64,000 bases of DNA from NCBI GenBank assembly GCA_013306675.1, contig JABLUY010000122.1:1-64000 (forward strand), read 5' to 3'. Below, one piece after another: positions 16,933 to 25,827 of the stretch (positions are counted from its first letter, which is position 1; each line of letters starts with the position of its first letter). The notes under the pieces were generated by a model that saw only the letters and a list, made by a program, of their open reading frames with translations, did not search any database and had not been told where the DNA came from. The position numbers and the translations under genes are program-made. The DNA is from Thraustochytrium sp. TN22 (taxonomy: Eukaryota > Sar > Bigyra > Thraustochytrida > Thraustochytriidae).

Positions 16933-18780
16933 ATGGGCGAGGAGCACGTCGCCAACGACCAGACCCTCCAGCAAGAGCGCGGGCATCAGGGACAGGCGCA
17001 GGCGCGTGTGCAGCATGCGCCTCAGCAGCAGCTGCAGCTGCAGCGGCTGCAGCAGACGTGCAAGGGCTGCCATGAGGGCAACAAGACGTGTGCACAGAAA
17101 TGCGCCATAAGGTCGGAGGACACGGGCTCGAGCGGGTCGTGGCAGCGCAAGGTGCTAAAGCCCGTCAAGGGCGGGCGGCGCAAGTTGCGGCGCAAGGACG
17201 AGGTGCACGCCGACGCTCCCGCTCCGACGGACGAGGACCTCCGCAGCGTGTGGAAGTGGCACGACGTGAGCATTCTGTTTGACGAGAACGGGTCACCGCG
17301 GAGTCTGACGCACGAGGAAGGCGAGGCGGAGAGTGGCGAGGTTGAAGGCGAGGACGGCATTCGCAGCGCTTCGCGTGCTGCGCAGCGCGAGCCAAGCGTC
17401 CCGCGCTGCTTCGAGGTGCGCACCGTGGAGGAGTGGACCTCGTTCGGGCAGGAGGTGGACTTCGCCGCGCACTATGCGCAGCGGTGCGACGCGGCGGGCG
17501 GCCGCCTAGAGCTGTCCACGGCGCGGCGCTCAGACTTGCGACGCGATCCGCAGGAGGTGCAGGCATGGGCATTCCAGCTTTTGAGCATGGTGGCGCGTTG
17601 CGGGCAGTGGACGACTGACGCCAGCTGCACGAGGTTGCCAGAGCTCGCCGCTGCGCGCGTGCGCGACACGCGCGTCCAGACCGGCGTTGCTGTCCCCGCG
17701 CTGCACGCGGACCCGGCCTCGTGCACAACGGACGTGAGTGTGACGGCCATGCTCGCGGGCTGCGACGAGAACGCCCAGGACGAGGAGCACATGCTGCTTC
17801 CGGTCAAGTGCGTGCCGCTGCGCGCCTTGGACGAAGTGGTTCGCTGCATGGGCCGCGGGCCGCAAGAGGGCGCCAGGGCTGCGAGCGGGGTGCTCGCGCA
17901 GGTTGCCATGTGGATGGTGCTCGCAGATGCGAGCTACGGCATTATCACGTCTGGCGAGCGCAACGTATTCGTGAAGCTGGGCGCCGCGCAGACGCTCTTC
18001 GTGACGCAGCCTTTTGACCCGCGCCAGCGCAAGCACGAGTTTGCCGGCCGCATGACCTTTGCGCAGGCGCTGCTGCACCTGCTCACGCTGGCACTCAAGG
18101 ACTTTGCGCAGCGCCGCCGCCTGTTGCCGCCTGCGGCGCGTCAGGCGCGCTTCGCATGGCTCGACCCGGCTGCTCACTCGGCCTGGGCCCTGCAGACCTG
18201 CGCCGTGGACGCAAAGGCGCTGCCGGGCCTTGAATCGCAGCTCCCGCGTCTGCGGCAGTGCTTTCCGCGGTTTTGGACCAGCCACGTGCGAGTTCTGGGC
18301 GGCGACGGCTATGGGCTTCCTCATGAGGTCGTCGACGGCCGCATGTGCTTCATCAAGACCGTCCCGCTCGCGGCGCAAGCGGCCTGCCACGAGCTGCTAA
18401 AAGAGGCCCAAGCATACAACGGTCTGCAGCGCCTGCAGGGCGTTCAGCTGCCGAACTTACTCTTTGTGGGCGTCGACCAGTCCCTCCAGGTTCTCTTTCT
18501 CGTCGTCACCGAGGAGGGCGTCGCACTCAGTGACCCTGCTGCGCGCGCCGTTATCGACAAAGTTGGCCAGGCCTCTATCTTTAGCAGCTGCCGCGATGCC
18601 TTGCAGCGCCTGCACGACGCAGGTGTCGCCCACGGCGACGTAAGTCTCGACAACATTGTGGTCAACCCTCGAGGCGAGGTTCGTCTCATCGACCTCGGCC
18701 GTGCCAGCCCCTTGCGCGACCCCGACCTCGCTCGTGCGGAGCGAGCACACTTGGCGCGCCTCTTGACGACCTGGATTTAA
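16933..18780 (+). CDS. Atypical protein-kinase-like protein (FunK1/CRN-kinase style)
   Basis: 615 residues from the first ATG in the frame (16933). The N-terminal ~90 residues are Gln-rich with four Cys, then a basic patch and acidic linker. The C-terminal third carries a kinase lobe: 'FIKTVPL' (probable beta-3 Lys, about residue 475), an aC-like 'ACHELLKEAQAYNGL', the catalytic loop 'AHGDVSLDNIVV' (HGD with the Asn five residues on, about 565-577) and a metal motif 'LIDLGRAS' with DLG in place of DFG. The chain stops about 25 residues later, so the usual C-lobe is short. This pattern, and the central 'GIITSGERNVFVKL' segment, resemble fungal FunK1-type and oomycete CRN-type kinases more than canonical ones. 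Catalytic residues look present. Substrate unknown; the N-terminal start is uncertain. Confidence 0.7.
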   Translation: MGEEHVANDQTLQQERGHQGQAQARVQHAPQQQLQLQRLQQTCKGCHEGNKTCAQKCAIRSEDTGSSGSWQRKVLKPVKGGRRKLRRKDEVHADAPAPTDEDLRSVWKWHDVSILFDENGSPRSLTHEEGEAESGEVEGEDGIRSASRAAQREPSVPRCFEVRTVEEWTSFGQEVDFAAHYAQRCDAAGGRLELSTARRSDLRRDPQEVQAWAFQLLSMVARCGQWTTDASCTRLPELAAARVRDTRVQTGVAVPALHADPASCTTDVSVTAMLAGCDENAQDEEHMLLPVKCVPLRALDEVVRCMGRGPQEGARAASGVLAQVAMWMVLADASYGIITSGERNVFVKLGAAQTLFVTQPFDPRQRKHEFAGRMTFAQALLHLLTLALKDFAQRRRLLPPAARQARFAWLDPAAHSAWALQTCAVDAKALPGLESQLPRLRQCFPRFWTSHVRVLGGDGYGLPHEVVDGRMCFIKTVPLAAQAACHELLKEAQAYNGLQRLQGVQLPNLLFVGVDQSLQVLFLVVTEEGVALSDPAARAVIDKVGQASIFSSCRDALQRLHDAGVAHGDVSLDNIVVNPRGEVRLIDLGRASPLRDPDLARAERAHLARLLTTWI

Positions 18781-19606
18781 GTTAGTGATAGCTTTAGTAC
18801 TTTGTAGCATGCTTCAGCAATGTAGGATAGTTGCACACAAACAGCAAGCGTGAGGGAGGCATAGAAGATGGGTCTGAAACGGAAGACCGTGCAACTCTCT
18901 CCATGCTTTCTCGGCGCTCACGAGCATCGTGATCCAAAGCTACCGCGCGAGACCGCCCTTGCGAAAGAAAAACTTTGAACGAGCGAGCCTGTCTCCTCCT
19001 CGTCCACCTCGTCGAGCTCCCCGCCATCGAGCTCCGACAGGTTCCTTAGATCGGTCCACCTCGTGCTTCCTCGGCGCTCGCGAAGCTACCGCGCGAAGAC
19101 GCCCCTTCAGAAAGAGAGAGAGAGAGAGGGAGAGGCCTTGCACTCTCGAGCCTGCTGCCTCCGCGTCCCCCTCGTCCACCTCCCCGTCGTCGAGTTCAGG
19201 CTCCTTCGCCTGGTCCACGTCGTCAAATTTCCGCGGTGCTTTCCTCGGCGCTCGCGAAGCTACCGCGCGAAGACGCCCCTTGAGGAAGAGGGAGAGAGGG
19301 AGAGGCCTCGCACGAGCGAGCCCGTCGCTTCCTCGTCCGCCTCGTCCACCTCCCCGTCGTCGAGCTCAGGCTCCTCGGGCTGGTCCACCTCGTCCTGGTC
19401 CACCTCGTCCTGGTTTTCCGCGTGCTTTCCTCGCGGCGTGGAGGCCGCGAGTTCCGGCAGAGCCCAAGCCGCGCGGCGCGCGGCGGCGGCGGCGGCGGCG
19501 GCAGCGCGCGGCGCTCGCGCGGCGCTCGCGCGGCGCTCGCACGGCCCGCCCCGCTCCGCGGCGCGGCGCGCGCGGAGGCGGCGCGGCGACGAGGAGGGCG
19601 GGCGGC
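18781..19606. other. ATG9 upstream region
   Basis: Holds the 3' flank of the kinase-like gene, a tandem repeat (listed separately) and, from about 19440, a very GC-rich leader before the ATG9 start codon. The ATG9 frame is open through the whole region, but its translation is Arg/Ser/Pro low complexity. Confidence 0.45.
18920..19435. repeat. Tandem repeat, ~150-175 bp unit, about three copies
   Basis: 'aagctaccgcgcga' occurs near 18936, at 19083 and at 19257. Each copy continues with a GAAAGAGAGAG or GAAGAGGGAGAG purine tract, a CTCCTCGTCCACCTC segment and 'ctttcctcggcgctcgcg'. The last two copies are 174 bp apart and very similar; the first is more diverged. It lies directly upstream of ATG9. 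Confidence 0.8.
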
Positions 19607-22165
19607 ATGTCGGTGCTGCCGGTGGGCGGCGACGGCGAGGCCGACGGCGCGCTCGCGTACGAGCGCGCGAGGGAGGGCGGCGCGGCGCGGCCGTGGTGGG
19701 ACTGGCTGCTGGGCGAGGCGCGGCGCGAGTACCAGGCGTCCGTCGCGAGCGGGCGGCTCGGGCAGAGGCGCGGCGGAGGAGGGCCAGGCTGGTTCGCGGG
19801 CGGCGCGGCACCGCGCGGCGGGCGGCTCTTCGCGGCTGCGCAGGGCGCCGCGGGCGGCGACTACGTGGCGGCGGATGAGGAGGATGACCTGTGGATTGCG
19901 CAGAACGACCTGGACGACTTCTTCTCGCGCGTTTACGTGTACTACCAGGAACAGGGGTTCGCGTGCATCGTGACCAAGGGCGTGGTGAACATCGCGACGC
20001 TGGGGTTCACGGTGGTGCTGTCGACGTTTCTGCTGGGGTTCGTGGACTGGGCCAAGCTCATGACGTGCACGGACGAGCAGAGCTGTCTGGACTTTGGCGA
20101 GTACGTGCGCACGCTGGGGTCACACGAGTCGGTGGTTTTCCGCGCCTTTGTGGTGCTCTACTGCGTGCTCTTCTCGCTGTACTGGGTGTGGACGGTGGCC
20201 GCCTTTGTGCCGAGCGTGCGGCGGAATTGGGAGATTAGGCGGTTCTTCACGCGGCGCCTGGACATCTCGACGCGGCAGCTGCAGACCATGGACTGGCACG
20301 AGGTCTTGGACCGCATGATCGAGGTGCAGGAGCGCGGCGAGTACCCGATCCAGATCAACGGCAGCAGCTTCACGGCCAAGGACGTGGTGATGCGCATCAT
20401 GCGCCGCGAGAACTACATGATCGCCATGATGAGCGAGGGCATCTTGCCCGTGGGCACCGGGCTGTTAGAGCCGGAGAACTGGTTTCTCGGCAAGAACCTG
20501 GAGCTCGTGCTGGAGCTGGCGGTGCTAGAACCGCTCTTCGACGCGCAGCACCGGCTGCGGCGGCACGAGCTGGGGCCACAGGTGCTGCGGCGGCGGCTGA
20601 AGGCGTACGGCGCGGTCTGCTTGGCGCTCGTGCCGTTCTCGATCGGCTTCATGTTCATCTACTCCTTCCTCAAGTACGCGGAGGAGTTCCACTCGAAGCG
20701 CAACTACCTGGGGCCGCGCACGTGGTCGCCGTTTGCGTTGTGGAAGTTCCGCGAGTTCAACGAGGTGCGCCACCTGTTCGCGCGGCGCACGGCCGCGTCC
20801 ATGAAGCACGCGGACCACTACATCCGCCAGTTCCCCATGCCGCTGCCCACGCTGGTGTCGGGCGGCGTGTCCTTCGTGGCGGGCGCCTTCGTGGCCGTGC
20901 TCATGGTCTTCACGCTCATGGACGAGAGCATCCTGCTGCACATCACGCTCGGCGGGCGCGACCTGGTCTGGTACATTGCCGTCTTCTCCGGCGTGCTGGC
21001 CATCTCGCGCAGCCTCGTGCCGCCCGAGGAGGACTCCGTCTTTAGTCCGGACAAGGCGATGCGCCGCGTCGTCGCCTACACGCACTTTCTGCCTGACGAG
21101 TGGCGCCACCGCACGCACACGTACGACGTGCGGGACCACTTCTGCGACTACTTCCAGTACAAGGCCGTCCTGGTGTTGCGCGAGCTCCTGGGCATCCTCA
21201 CGACGCCGTACGTTCTGCTCTTCGTCCTGCCGGAGCGCGCGAGGCTCATCAGCGACTTCATCCAAGCGCGCACGGTGTCCGTGGACGGCCTCGGCGACGT
21301 CTGTATCTACTCGCTCATGGACCTCAGCGCGCACGGCGACGCGCGCTACGGCCCGCACGGCCACCGCGTCGACACGGACCTTGGCCGCTTCGAGCGCGTC
21401 GACGGCCGCGCCGCTTCGCGCGCCGACGGCAAGCTCGAGAAGTCCTGGCTCAACTTCCGCCTCAACTACCCGGGCTGGCACGACCCGCAGGCCGTGGACC
21501 CGGCGCTCGACGACCGCCTCGCCGCCTTTCAGCGCGAGATGGTCAGCGCCTCGCTCGTGCGCTCCCAGCTCAATGCACAGGACGCCAGCCTCGCGGCATC
21601 CTCGCCCGACGCCTCGCCGCAGACCTCGGCCATTTTCGGTGCCGGCGCTGGCGACCCCATGGCCGCCTCCTTCGCCGGCACGGCCACGGCCGCCGCGCTC
21701 GACCTCGAGCGCCACCGTCGCCAGCGCCTCATGCACGCCGGCCCTCGCTCCGGCGGCAGCTTTGCCAGCGACCGCCTTGCTGCAGAGGCCGCGGACCACG
21801 ACTTCTTCGGCGCCGCCGAGGTTGCCGTGCTCCCGCTCGACAGCTTCCGCTACCCGAACGCCGAGAACTACTTTTACTGGCTCGAGGAGTACCGCGACAG
21901 CGACGCGCCCAAGCCGGAGCTGGCCGCAGCCGCGCCGCCCACCACCACCTCCTCCTCCTCCTCCTCCGGCTTGAGCGCTGCCGGCAATTACGTTGCGCTG
22001 GCCTCAAGCGCCCCACCGCGAGCGGCGCCTCTGCCCATGCAGGTTTCTCTCGAGATGATGCCGCACATGCCGCGGACGCACAACGGCGACGAGGACGAGG
22101 ATGACCAGGGAGGCGCCGGCGATCCTCGCCACGTCGCCGGCAACGTCTCCGTCGCCCAGCTGTAA
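19607..22165 (+). CDS. ATG9: Autophagy-related lipid scramblase ATG9
   Basis: 852 residues from the ATG at 19607. ATG9 is the only multispanning membrane protein of the core autophagy machinery: a trimeric scramblase on Golgi-derived vesicles that supplies membrane to the phagophore. Family blocks are clear: 'DLDDFFSRVYVYYQEQGF' before the first membrane segment, two N-terminal hydrophobic segments (about 125-150 and 180-205), 'RENYMIAMMSEGIL' (about 266-279), 'IGFMFIYSFLKYAEEF', 'FNEVRHLFARR' (about 383-393) and 'ELLGILTTPYVLLF' (about 525). The C-terminal ~200 residues are Ala/Ser-rich and disordered, as usual. Length fits the family (about 800-1000). The long upstream frame extension is rejected as low complexity. 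The next gene downstream (START protein) is also on the + strand. Confidence 0.95.
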   Translation: MSVLPVGGDGEADGALAYERAREGGAARPWWDWLLGEARREYQASVASGRLGQRRGGGGPGWFAGGAAPRGGRLFAAAQGAAGGDYVAADEEDDLWIAQNDLDDFFSRVYVYYQEQGFACIVTKGVVNIATLGFTVVLSTFLLGFVDWAKLMTCTDEQSCLDFGEYVRTLGSHESVVFRAFVVLYCVLFSLYWVWTVAAFVPSVRRNWEIRRFFTRRLDISTRQLQTMDWHEVLDRMIEVQERGEYPIQINGSSFTAKDVVMRIMRRENYMIAMMSEGILPVGTGLLEPENWFLGKNLELVLELAVLEPLFDAQHRLRRHELGPQVLRRRLKAYGAVCLALVPFSIGFMFIYSFLKYAEEFHSKRNYLGPRTWSPFALWKFREFNEVRHLFARRTAASMKHADHYIRQFPMPLPTLVSGGVSFVAGAFVAVLMVFTLMDESILLHITLGGRDLVWYIAVFSGVLAISRSLVPPEEDSVFSPDKAMRRVVAYTHFLPDEWRHRTHTYDVRDHFCDYFQYKAVLVLRELLGILTTPYVLLFVLPERARLISDFIQARTVSVDGLGDVCIYSLMDLSAHGDARYGPHGHRVDTDLGRFERVDGRAASRADGKLEKSWLNFRLNYPGWHDPQAVDPALDDRLAAFQREMVSASLVRSQLNAQDASLAASSPDASPQTSAIFGAGAGDPMAASFAGTATAAALDLERHRRQRLMHAGPRSGGSFASDRLAAEAADHDFFGAAEVAVLPLDSFRYPNAENYFYWLEEYRDSDAPKPELAAAAPPTTTSSSSSSGLSAAGNYVALASSAPPRAAPLPMQVSLEMMPHMPRTHNGDEDEDDQGGAGDPRHVAGNVSVAQL

Positions 22166-22817
22166 CTACTAACATTACTAAAACACCAACATTCAAGAGA
22201 CATTCCAGATCGAAACCAAGCGCCAGTGGCCCGCAGGATGCCTGCGGCGTTGAACTTCTCCTGTGACCCACTGTCACTGTCAGGGGTTAGGTAGTACCGT
22301 CTCCCTGCACTGGCGCTGCAGTGCGGCGCAGAACTTCACGACCTGCGCGTCGTCAAGAGCCGCGCCACTAGTCCAGCTCCGAGAGATCATCTTTTCGAGC
22401 GGGCGGAGCTCGCTCACTGTCCATGCACGCGTCGTCACTGCTCATGAGGCGCCGGCGTCGCTGAAGATGGGCCGCTCCCTCAGCCTGTCGATCGCCCCGC
22501 TCCCACCCGCGCGACGGCAACGGCAGCCCGAGCGGCCAGGCCTCAGGCGGCCTTCACTCTTGAACGAGCTGCAGCGCAGCGGGCACTGCACGTGCCAGTG
22601 CAGAGCCGCGCTTGATTGCGGCGCGCTCGCCGCGCCCCGCGCACTCGATCTGGCCGGCCTCCCCGTGCTCGTACCTGCCTGCGGCAGCGCGGCACGCGCC
22701 GCTCTCCGCGACTGCGAGTCTGCGCGAGACGGACCTCGGCGAACCCGCGCGCGCGAGCAAACCTGAGCCGCTCGGGCGGAGGGGCGGCGCGCGGGCGACG
22801 ACCCGGAGCGGGCGAGC
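22166..22817. other. Intergenic region between ATG9 and the START-protein gene
   Basis: No gene supported. The first ~300 bp are moderately GC-rich 3' flank; the last ~200 bp are very GC-rich and probably hold the promoter of the START-domain gene. Short frames on both strands lack domains. Confidence 0.45.
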
Positions 22818-23921
22818 ATGGCGTGGCTGTTCGGGTCGCGCGGCGCGGCGGCGTACGAGGAGGAGCGCGCCGCGGCGCGCAGGTCAGTGAGCCTCGCCAA
22901 GGTGGAGCTGCAGCGCGCGAGGCGGTCGGCGCTCGACCACGTGAACGAGTTCGCGAGGGACCCGGACGGCGACGTGGAGAGCTTCGGCAAGGTGACGCAG
23001 CTGACCGGGTCCACGGCGTGGTACCAGTTCTGGGAGCGCAGCAAGGGCATCCCGCGCGAGCTGGAACTGTGGACGGGGGACAAGCGCGAGTGGCACGAGG
23101 TCGCAGCGGCGAGCATCGCCGAGGTGATGGAGGCCGCCACGGACGGCGCGGAGAACGACGACGAGCAGAGCGAGGACGCGGGCCAGGACGAAAAGGGCGA
23201 CCTGGAGGCCGCGCAGAGCGACGAGGCCGAGGGCGAGAGCGGCGAGAGCGCGTGGACGCCGGCCAAGAAAGTGTTCTGGACCGGGTCCGTGACGGCGGCG
23301 AGTCGGCGCGGCGGCGCCCAGGGCGTGCCGTTCGTGCGCGTGCGCGCCACGCTGGAGGTGCCGGCGCGCGTGATGCTGCTGACGCAGATCCGCGCGGCGC
23401 TCGAGGGCGAGAGCGACGCGCAGCTCGTGTACGCGCGCGAGCACTACCGGTACCGCGGCGATCAAACGGTTGTGATGCACTCCATCCGAGACGGCTCGCG
23501 TCTCTGCTCGCCGCGCGACTTTGCCGAGCTCGTGTCCTGGGAGGAGCGCGCCGACGGCACCATCGTTGTGGCGGCGCAGTCTGTCGAGAACATCGTGGCG
23601 CAGACGGCCATCCCGGGCGTCGTGCGCGGGCAGACGCGGCTCCGCGGCATGGTCATTCGGCCGACGCGCGTGGAGCACAAGTCGTTGCTCCGCGGCAAGA
23701 CTTCACGCCCGGCCTGCGACGTCACGCTCGTCTACGCTGTCGACCCTCGCGGTTGGGCCCCCCGCTCCTTCTTTTGGGGCTTCTCGCTCAAGCGCACGCT
23801 CGCCTCCAAGCTCCTCGCCTACGAGCGCACCGCCAAGCGCCTGCAGCAGGATCATCAAGCGGACGGCCTCGTGCGCCGTCACGTCCGCATGCAGCGCCTC
23901 GGCGACACCACCTCCTCATGA
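22818..23921 (+). CDS. START-domain lipid-binding protein
   Basis: 367 residues from the ATG at 22818. An N-terminal charged helix is followed by a START (StAR-related lipid transfer) fold from about residue 60. Recognisable blocks are 'WHEVAAASIAEVMEAATD', 'YRYRGDQTVVMHSIRDGSRL', 'SPRDFAELVSWEERADGTIV' and 'RLRGMVIRPT...SRPACDVTLVYAVDPRGWAPRSFFW', matching the START pattern RDF-x-W ... G-x-R-P ... T-x-V-x-x-x-D-x-x-G-x-(I/A)P. The fold is interrupted at about 115-155 by an acidic Glu/Asp-rich insertion, unusual for this domain. START proteins bind sterols, phospholipids or ceramide in a hydrophobic pocket; the ligand cannot be predicted. No signal peptide or membrane segment is evident, so it is probably cytosolic. 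Confidence 0.75.
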   Translation: MAWLFGSRGAAAYEEERAAARRSVSLAKVELQRARRSALDHVNEFARDPDGDVESFGKVTQLTGSTAWYQFWERSKGIPRELELWTGDKREWHEVAAASIAEVMEAATDGAENDDEQSEDAGQDEKGDLEAAQSDEAEGESGESAWTPAKKVFWTGSVTAASRRGGAQGVPFVRVRATLEVPARVMLLTQIRAALEGESDAQLVYAREHYRYRGDQTVVMHSIRDGSRLCSPRDFAELVSWEERADGTIVVAAQSVENIVAQTAIPGVVRGQTRLRGMVIRPTRVEHKSLLRGKTSRPACDVTLVYAVDPRGWAPRSFFWGFSLKRTLASKLLAYERTAKRLQQDHQADGLVRRHVRMQRLGDTTSS

Positions 23922-24694
23922 TTCTAAGTTAGCGCCAGTGCGGAGCGGCCGTCTTCTTTTGCCCCATCATTCATCAGTCAGCCAAGGCCTTCAACATGGC
24001 CCGCGGCCAAGGTCGTTCAACCTCCCGCTCTCCGATCTGATTTACCCATGTATCGTTCCTAACTTTACATGTCATCTGACTGTTTTCCTATGTCCTATGT
24101 CCATCTGCTGCACCGTGGCACGAGGCGACGGCGCGCGGGGGGCCTTGCGTCCAGCGCCAACGACTCGCGACGAGGCTCGCAGCGCAGTGCAGGCCAGCCG
24201 TTGGGCCGCGCGCCAGGCGGCCTGGCCAGCCAGCCAGGCAGGTCACGGTAATCGCAGCGGTCGTCGTTGGCCTCGATTACGACGTCGTCGCCGCCGCGAT
24301 TACTAGTACTCGGCGTTGCGAAACGCGCCGTTGCGAAACGGCGGCGGGCGCGAGGGGAGGGCAGCAGAGTCGGACTCCTCACTCGAGTCCGCTCCGCTCG
24401 GGCGATCGCGGCGGCGGCGCGGCGCGGCGCGGCGGCGGCGGCGGCGCGGAGCGCGCGGCCCTGCGCTGCGCGCGGCCCCGCTCGCTTCGGCGCGGGCGGC
24501 GGCGCGGTCCCGGTTGCGGCGCGGCGGCGCGACGGACTGGGCAGCGACTAGCTAGCTAGCTAGCGACAAGCCAGCTGCTATCAAAGCAAAGCAAGAAGGA
24601 AGCCTGGCGTGCCTGGCTTGCCCGCTCGCGGGGCAAGCAGCTCGAGGTCTCGCGCGAGATCGGCGGCCAGGGCGACCGCACGCACGGAGGGAAA
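23922..24694. other. Intergenic region upstream of PXMP4
   Basis: No gene supported. It contains a short direct repeat 'gttgcgaaacg' at about 24315 and 24329, a very GC-rich stretch (24400-24520) and a TAGC tandem at 24547-24563. The last part is probably the PXMP4 promoter and leader. Confidence 0.45.
24547..24563. repeat. TAGC tetranucleotide tandem
   Basis: Four consecutive CTAG/TAGC units. Similar short TAGC tandems occur near 42640 and 55470, always in intergenic DNA, so this may be a genome-typical spacer motif. Confidence 0.8.
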
Positions 24695-25378
24695 ATGCCG
24701 GCGGTGATGGACGAGGAGCTGCGGTTCGCGGTGCTGTCGATCTGGCGCGCCTTCCGCAATGGGCTCTACTACGGGACCAAGATCCGGCTGCCGCACGCGC
24801 TGGTCATGACGCTGCTGTTCCGGCGCAACAAGGACATCAAGAAGATGATGGACCCCATCGCGAAGATGACGTGGGAGCACTCGCGCAACCTCGCGCTCTT
24901 TGCCGGCTTCTACAAGATCCTGCTGGCCGTGGCGCGGCTGGTGCGCGTGCGCCTGGGCGACCGGCTGGAGACGCCGCCCGGCGTCCCGGTCTCGCAGCTA
25001 GACGCCTTCTTGGCCGCCGCGCTCGTGGGCCACTTCGTCTGGGGCCGCTACTCGTCGGTCAACTCCCAGATCGTCATGTACCTCATGAGCCGCGTCATCT
25101 TCGCGCTCTGCCACCTGCTCGCCGAGCGCAAGGTGCAGCCCTTCACCTCGCTCTCCTTCAACGAGGTCTATCCGTGGCTCGCCTCCATCGTCTGGGGCAC
25201 CGTCCTCTGGCTCTACGAGTACCATCCGGAGCGCCTCCAGTCCTCGCTCTTTAGCTCCATGGACTTTCTCTACCATGAGACCAACAAGTGGGACTCGATG
25301 GATGACTTCCTCCCGAGCCCGGCCACCGCTGGCATCTTTGTATACTTGGCTCTGCGCGCCCGCCAGCTCAGCAAGTAG
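24695..25378 (+). CDS. PXMP4: Peroxisomal membrane protein 4 (PMP24, Tim17-type fold)
   Basis: 227 residues, close to human PXMP4 (212). Strong block matches from memory: 'FRNGLYYGTKIRLPHALVMTLLFR' has the family's FRNG-x-x-YG-x-KIRAPHALVMT-x-LFR pattern, 'HSRNLALFAGFYK' matches HSWNLARFVFTYK, 'VNSQIVMYLMSRVIFAL' matches INSQINMYLLSRVLFAL, and 'VWGTVLWLYEYH...LQSSLFSSMDFLY' matches the C-terminal block. Several hydrophobic segments (about 60-85, 105-130, 160-180) fit a peroxisomal multispanning protein. Its molecular function is not established even in mammals. The ATG at 24695 gives a normal N-terminus. Convergent with the Na+/H+ exchanger gene. Confidence 0.95.
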   Translation: MPAVMDEELRFAVLSIWRAFRNGLYYGTKIRLPHALVMTLLFRRNKDIKKMMDPIAKMTWEHSRNLALFAGFYKILLAVARLVRVRLGDRLETPPGVPVSQLDAFLAAALVGHFVWGRYSSVNSQIVMYLMSRVIFALCHLLAERKVQPFTSLSFNEVYPWLASIVWGTVLWLYEYHPERLQSSLFSSMDFLYHETNKWDSMDDFLPSPATAGIFVYLALRARQLSK

Positions 25379-25827
25379 GTCTTCCTTCAACTTTAGCTAA
25401 GCAGTACGTAAGAGTGTTTTGCGACAGGCGAGGCATCGGGGCGCGTTGCGCGAGGTCGGCGCGGGCGGCCACAGGGGGAAGCGCGTCTTCCGTCGGGAAC
25501 AGAGGCAGCGCAGTGCGTCTTGTCTGCAGCACAATCTGAAAGAAATGGGTGGCATCGCGCGCAGTAATTCATCGCTTCCTTCGTGTAAAACGCCCACCAC
25601 TTGGCGCGTCTTGTCGCAAACCGCCTTTGCTTGCAAGCTTTGCTTTGCACGCAAACTGCATCAGGTTTGCACGCAAACTGCCTTTGCTTGCAAGCTTTGC
25701 TTTGCACGCAAAATGCAAGTTTTGCATTGCACGCAGTGTCACAGGCAGATCTTGTTTCAGAATTATCTCTCAAATGGTCCAGGCCAAGCCATTTCCCAGC
25801 CCGGCCCTCCGCTGATTCCATGGTCAG
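25379..25827. other. Convergent intergenic region
   Basis: 3' flanks of PXMP4 (+) and the exchanger gene (-). It contains a short tandem repeat at 25623-25715. An open minus-strand frame (25393-25821) encodes the repeat and Arg-rich sequence and is not supported as a gene. Confidence 0.5.
25623..25715. repeat. Tandem duplication, 57-bp unit
   Basis: 'gcctttgcttgcaagctttg' starts at 25623 and again at 25680; a partial third piece rich in TTTGCATTGCACGCA follows. It lies between two convergent genes. Confidence 0.85.

Noticed and set aside
18929-19606. 226-residue N-terminal extension of ATG9
   Set aside because: Encoded by the tandem repeat and GC-rich leader as Ser/Pro/Arg low complexity; ATG9 homology begins just after the ATG at 19607.
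20525-21799. 424-residue minus-strand frame opposite ATG9
   Set aside because: Antisense shadow rich in Val/His/Arg/Ala; ATG9 is certain on the + strand.
25393-25821. 142-residue minus-strand frame with repeated CVQSKACKQR
   Set aside because: It reads through the 57-bp tandem repeat between convergent genes; no signal peptide and the Cys pattern is a product of the repeat.
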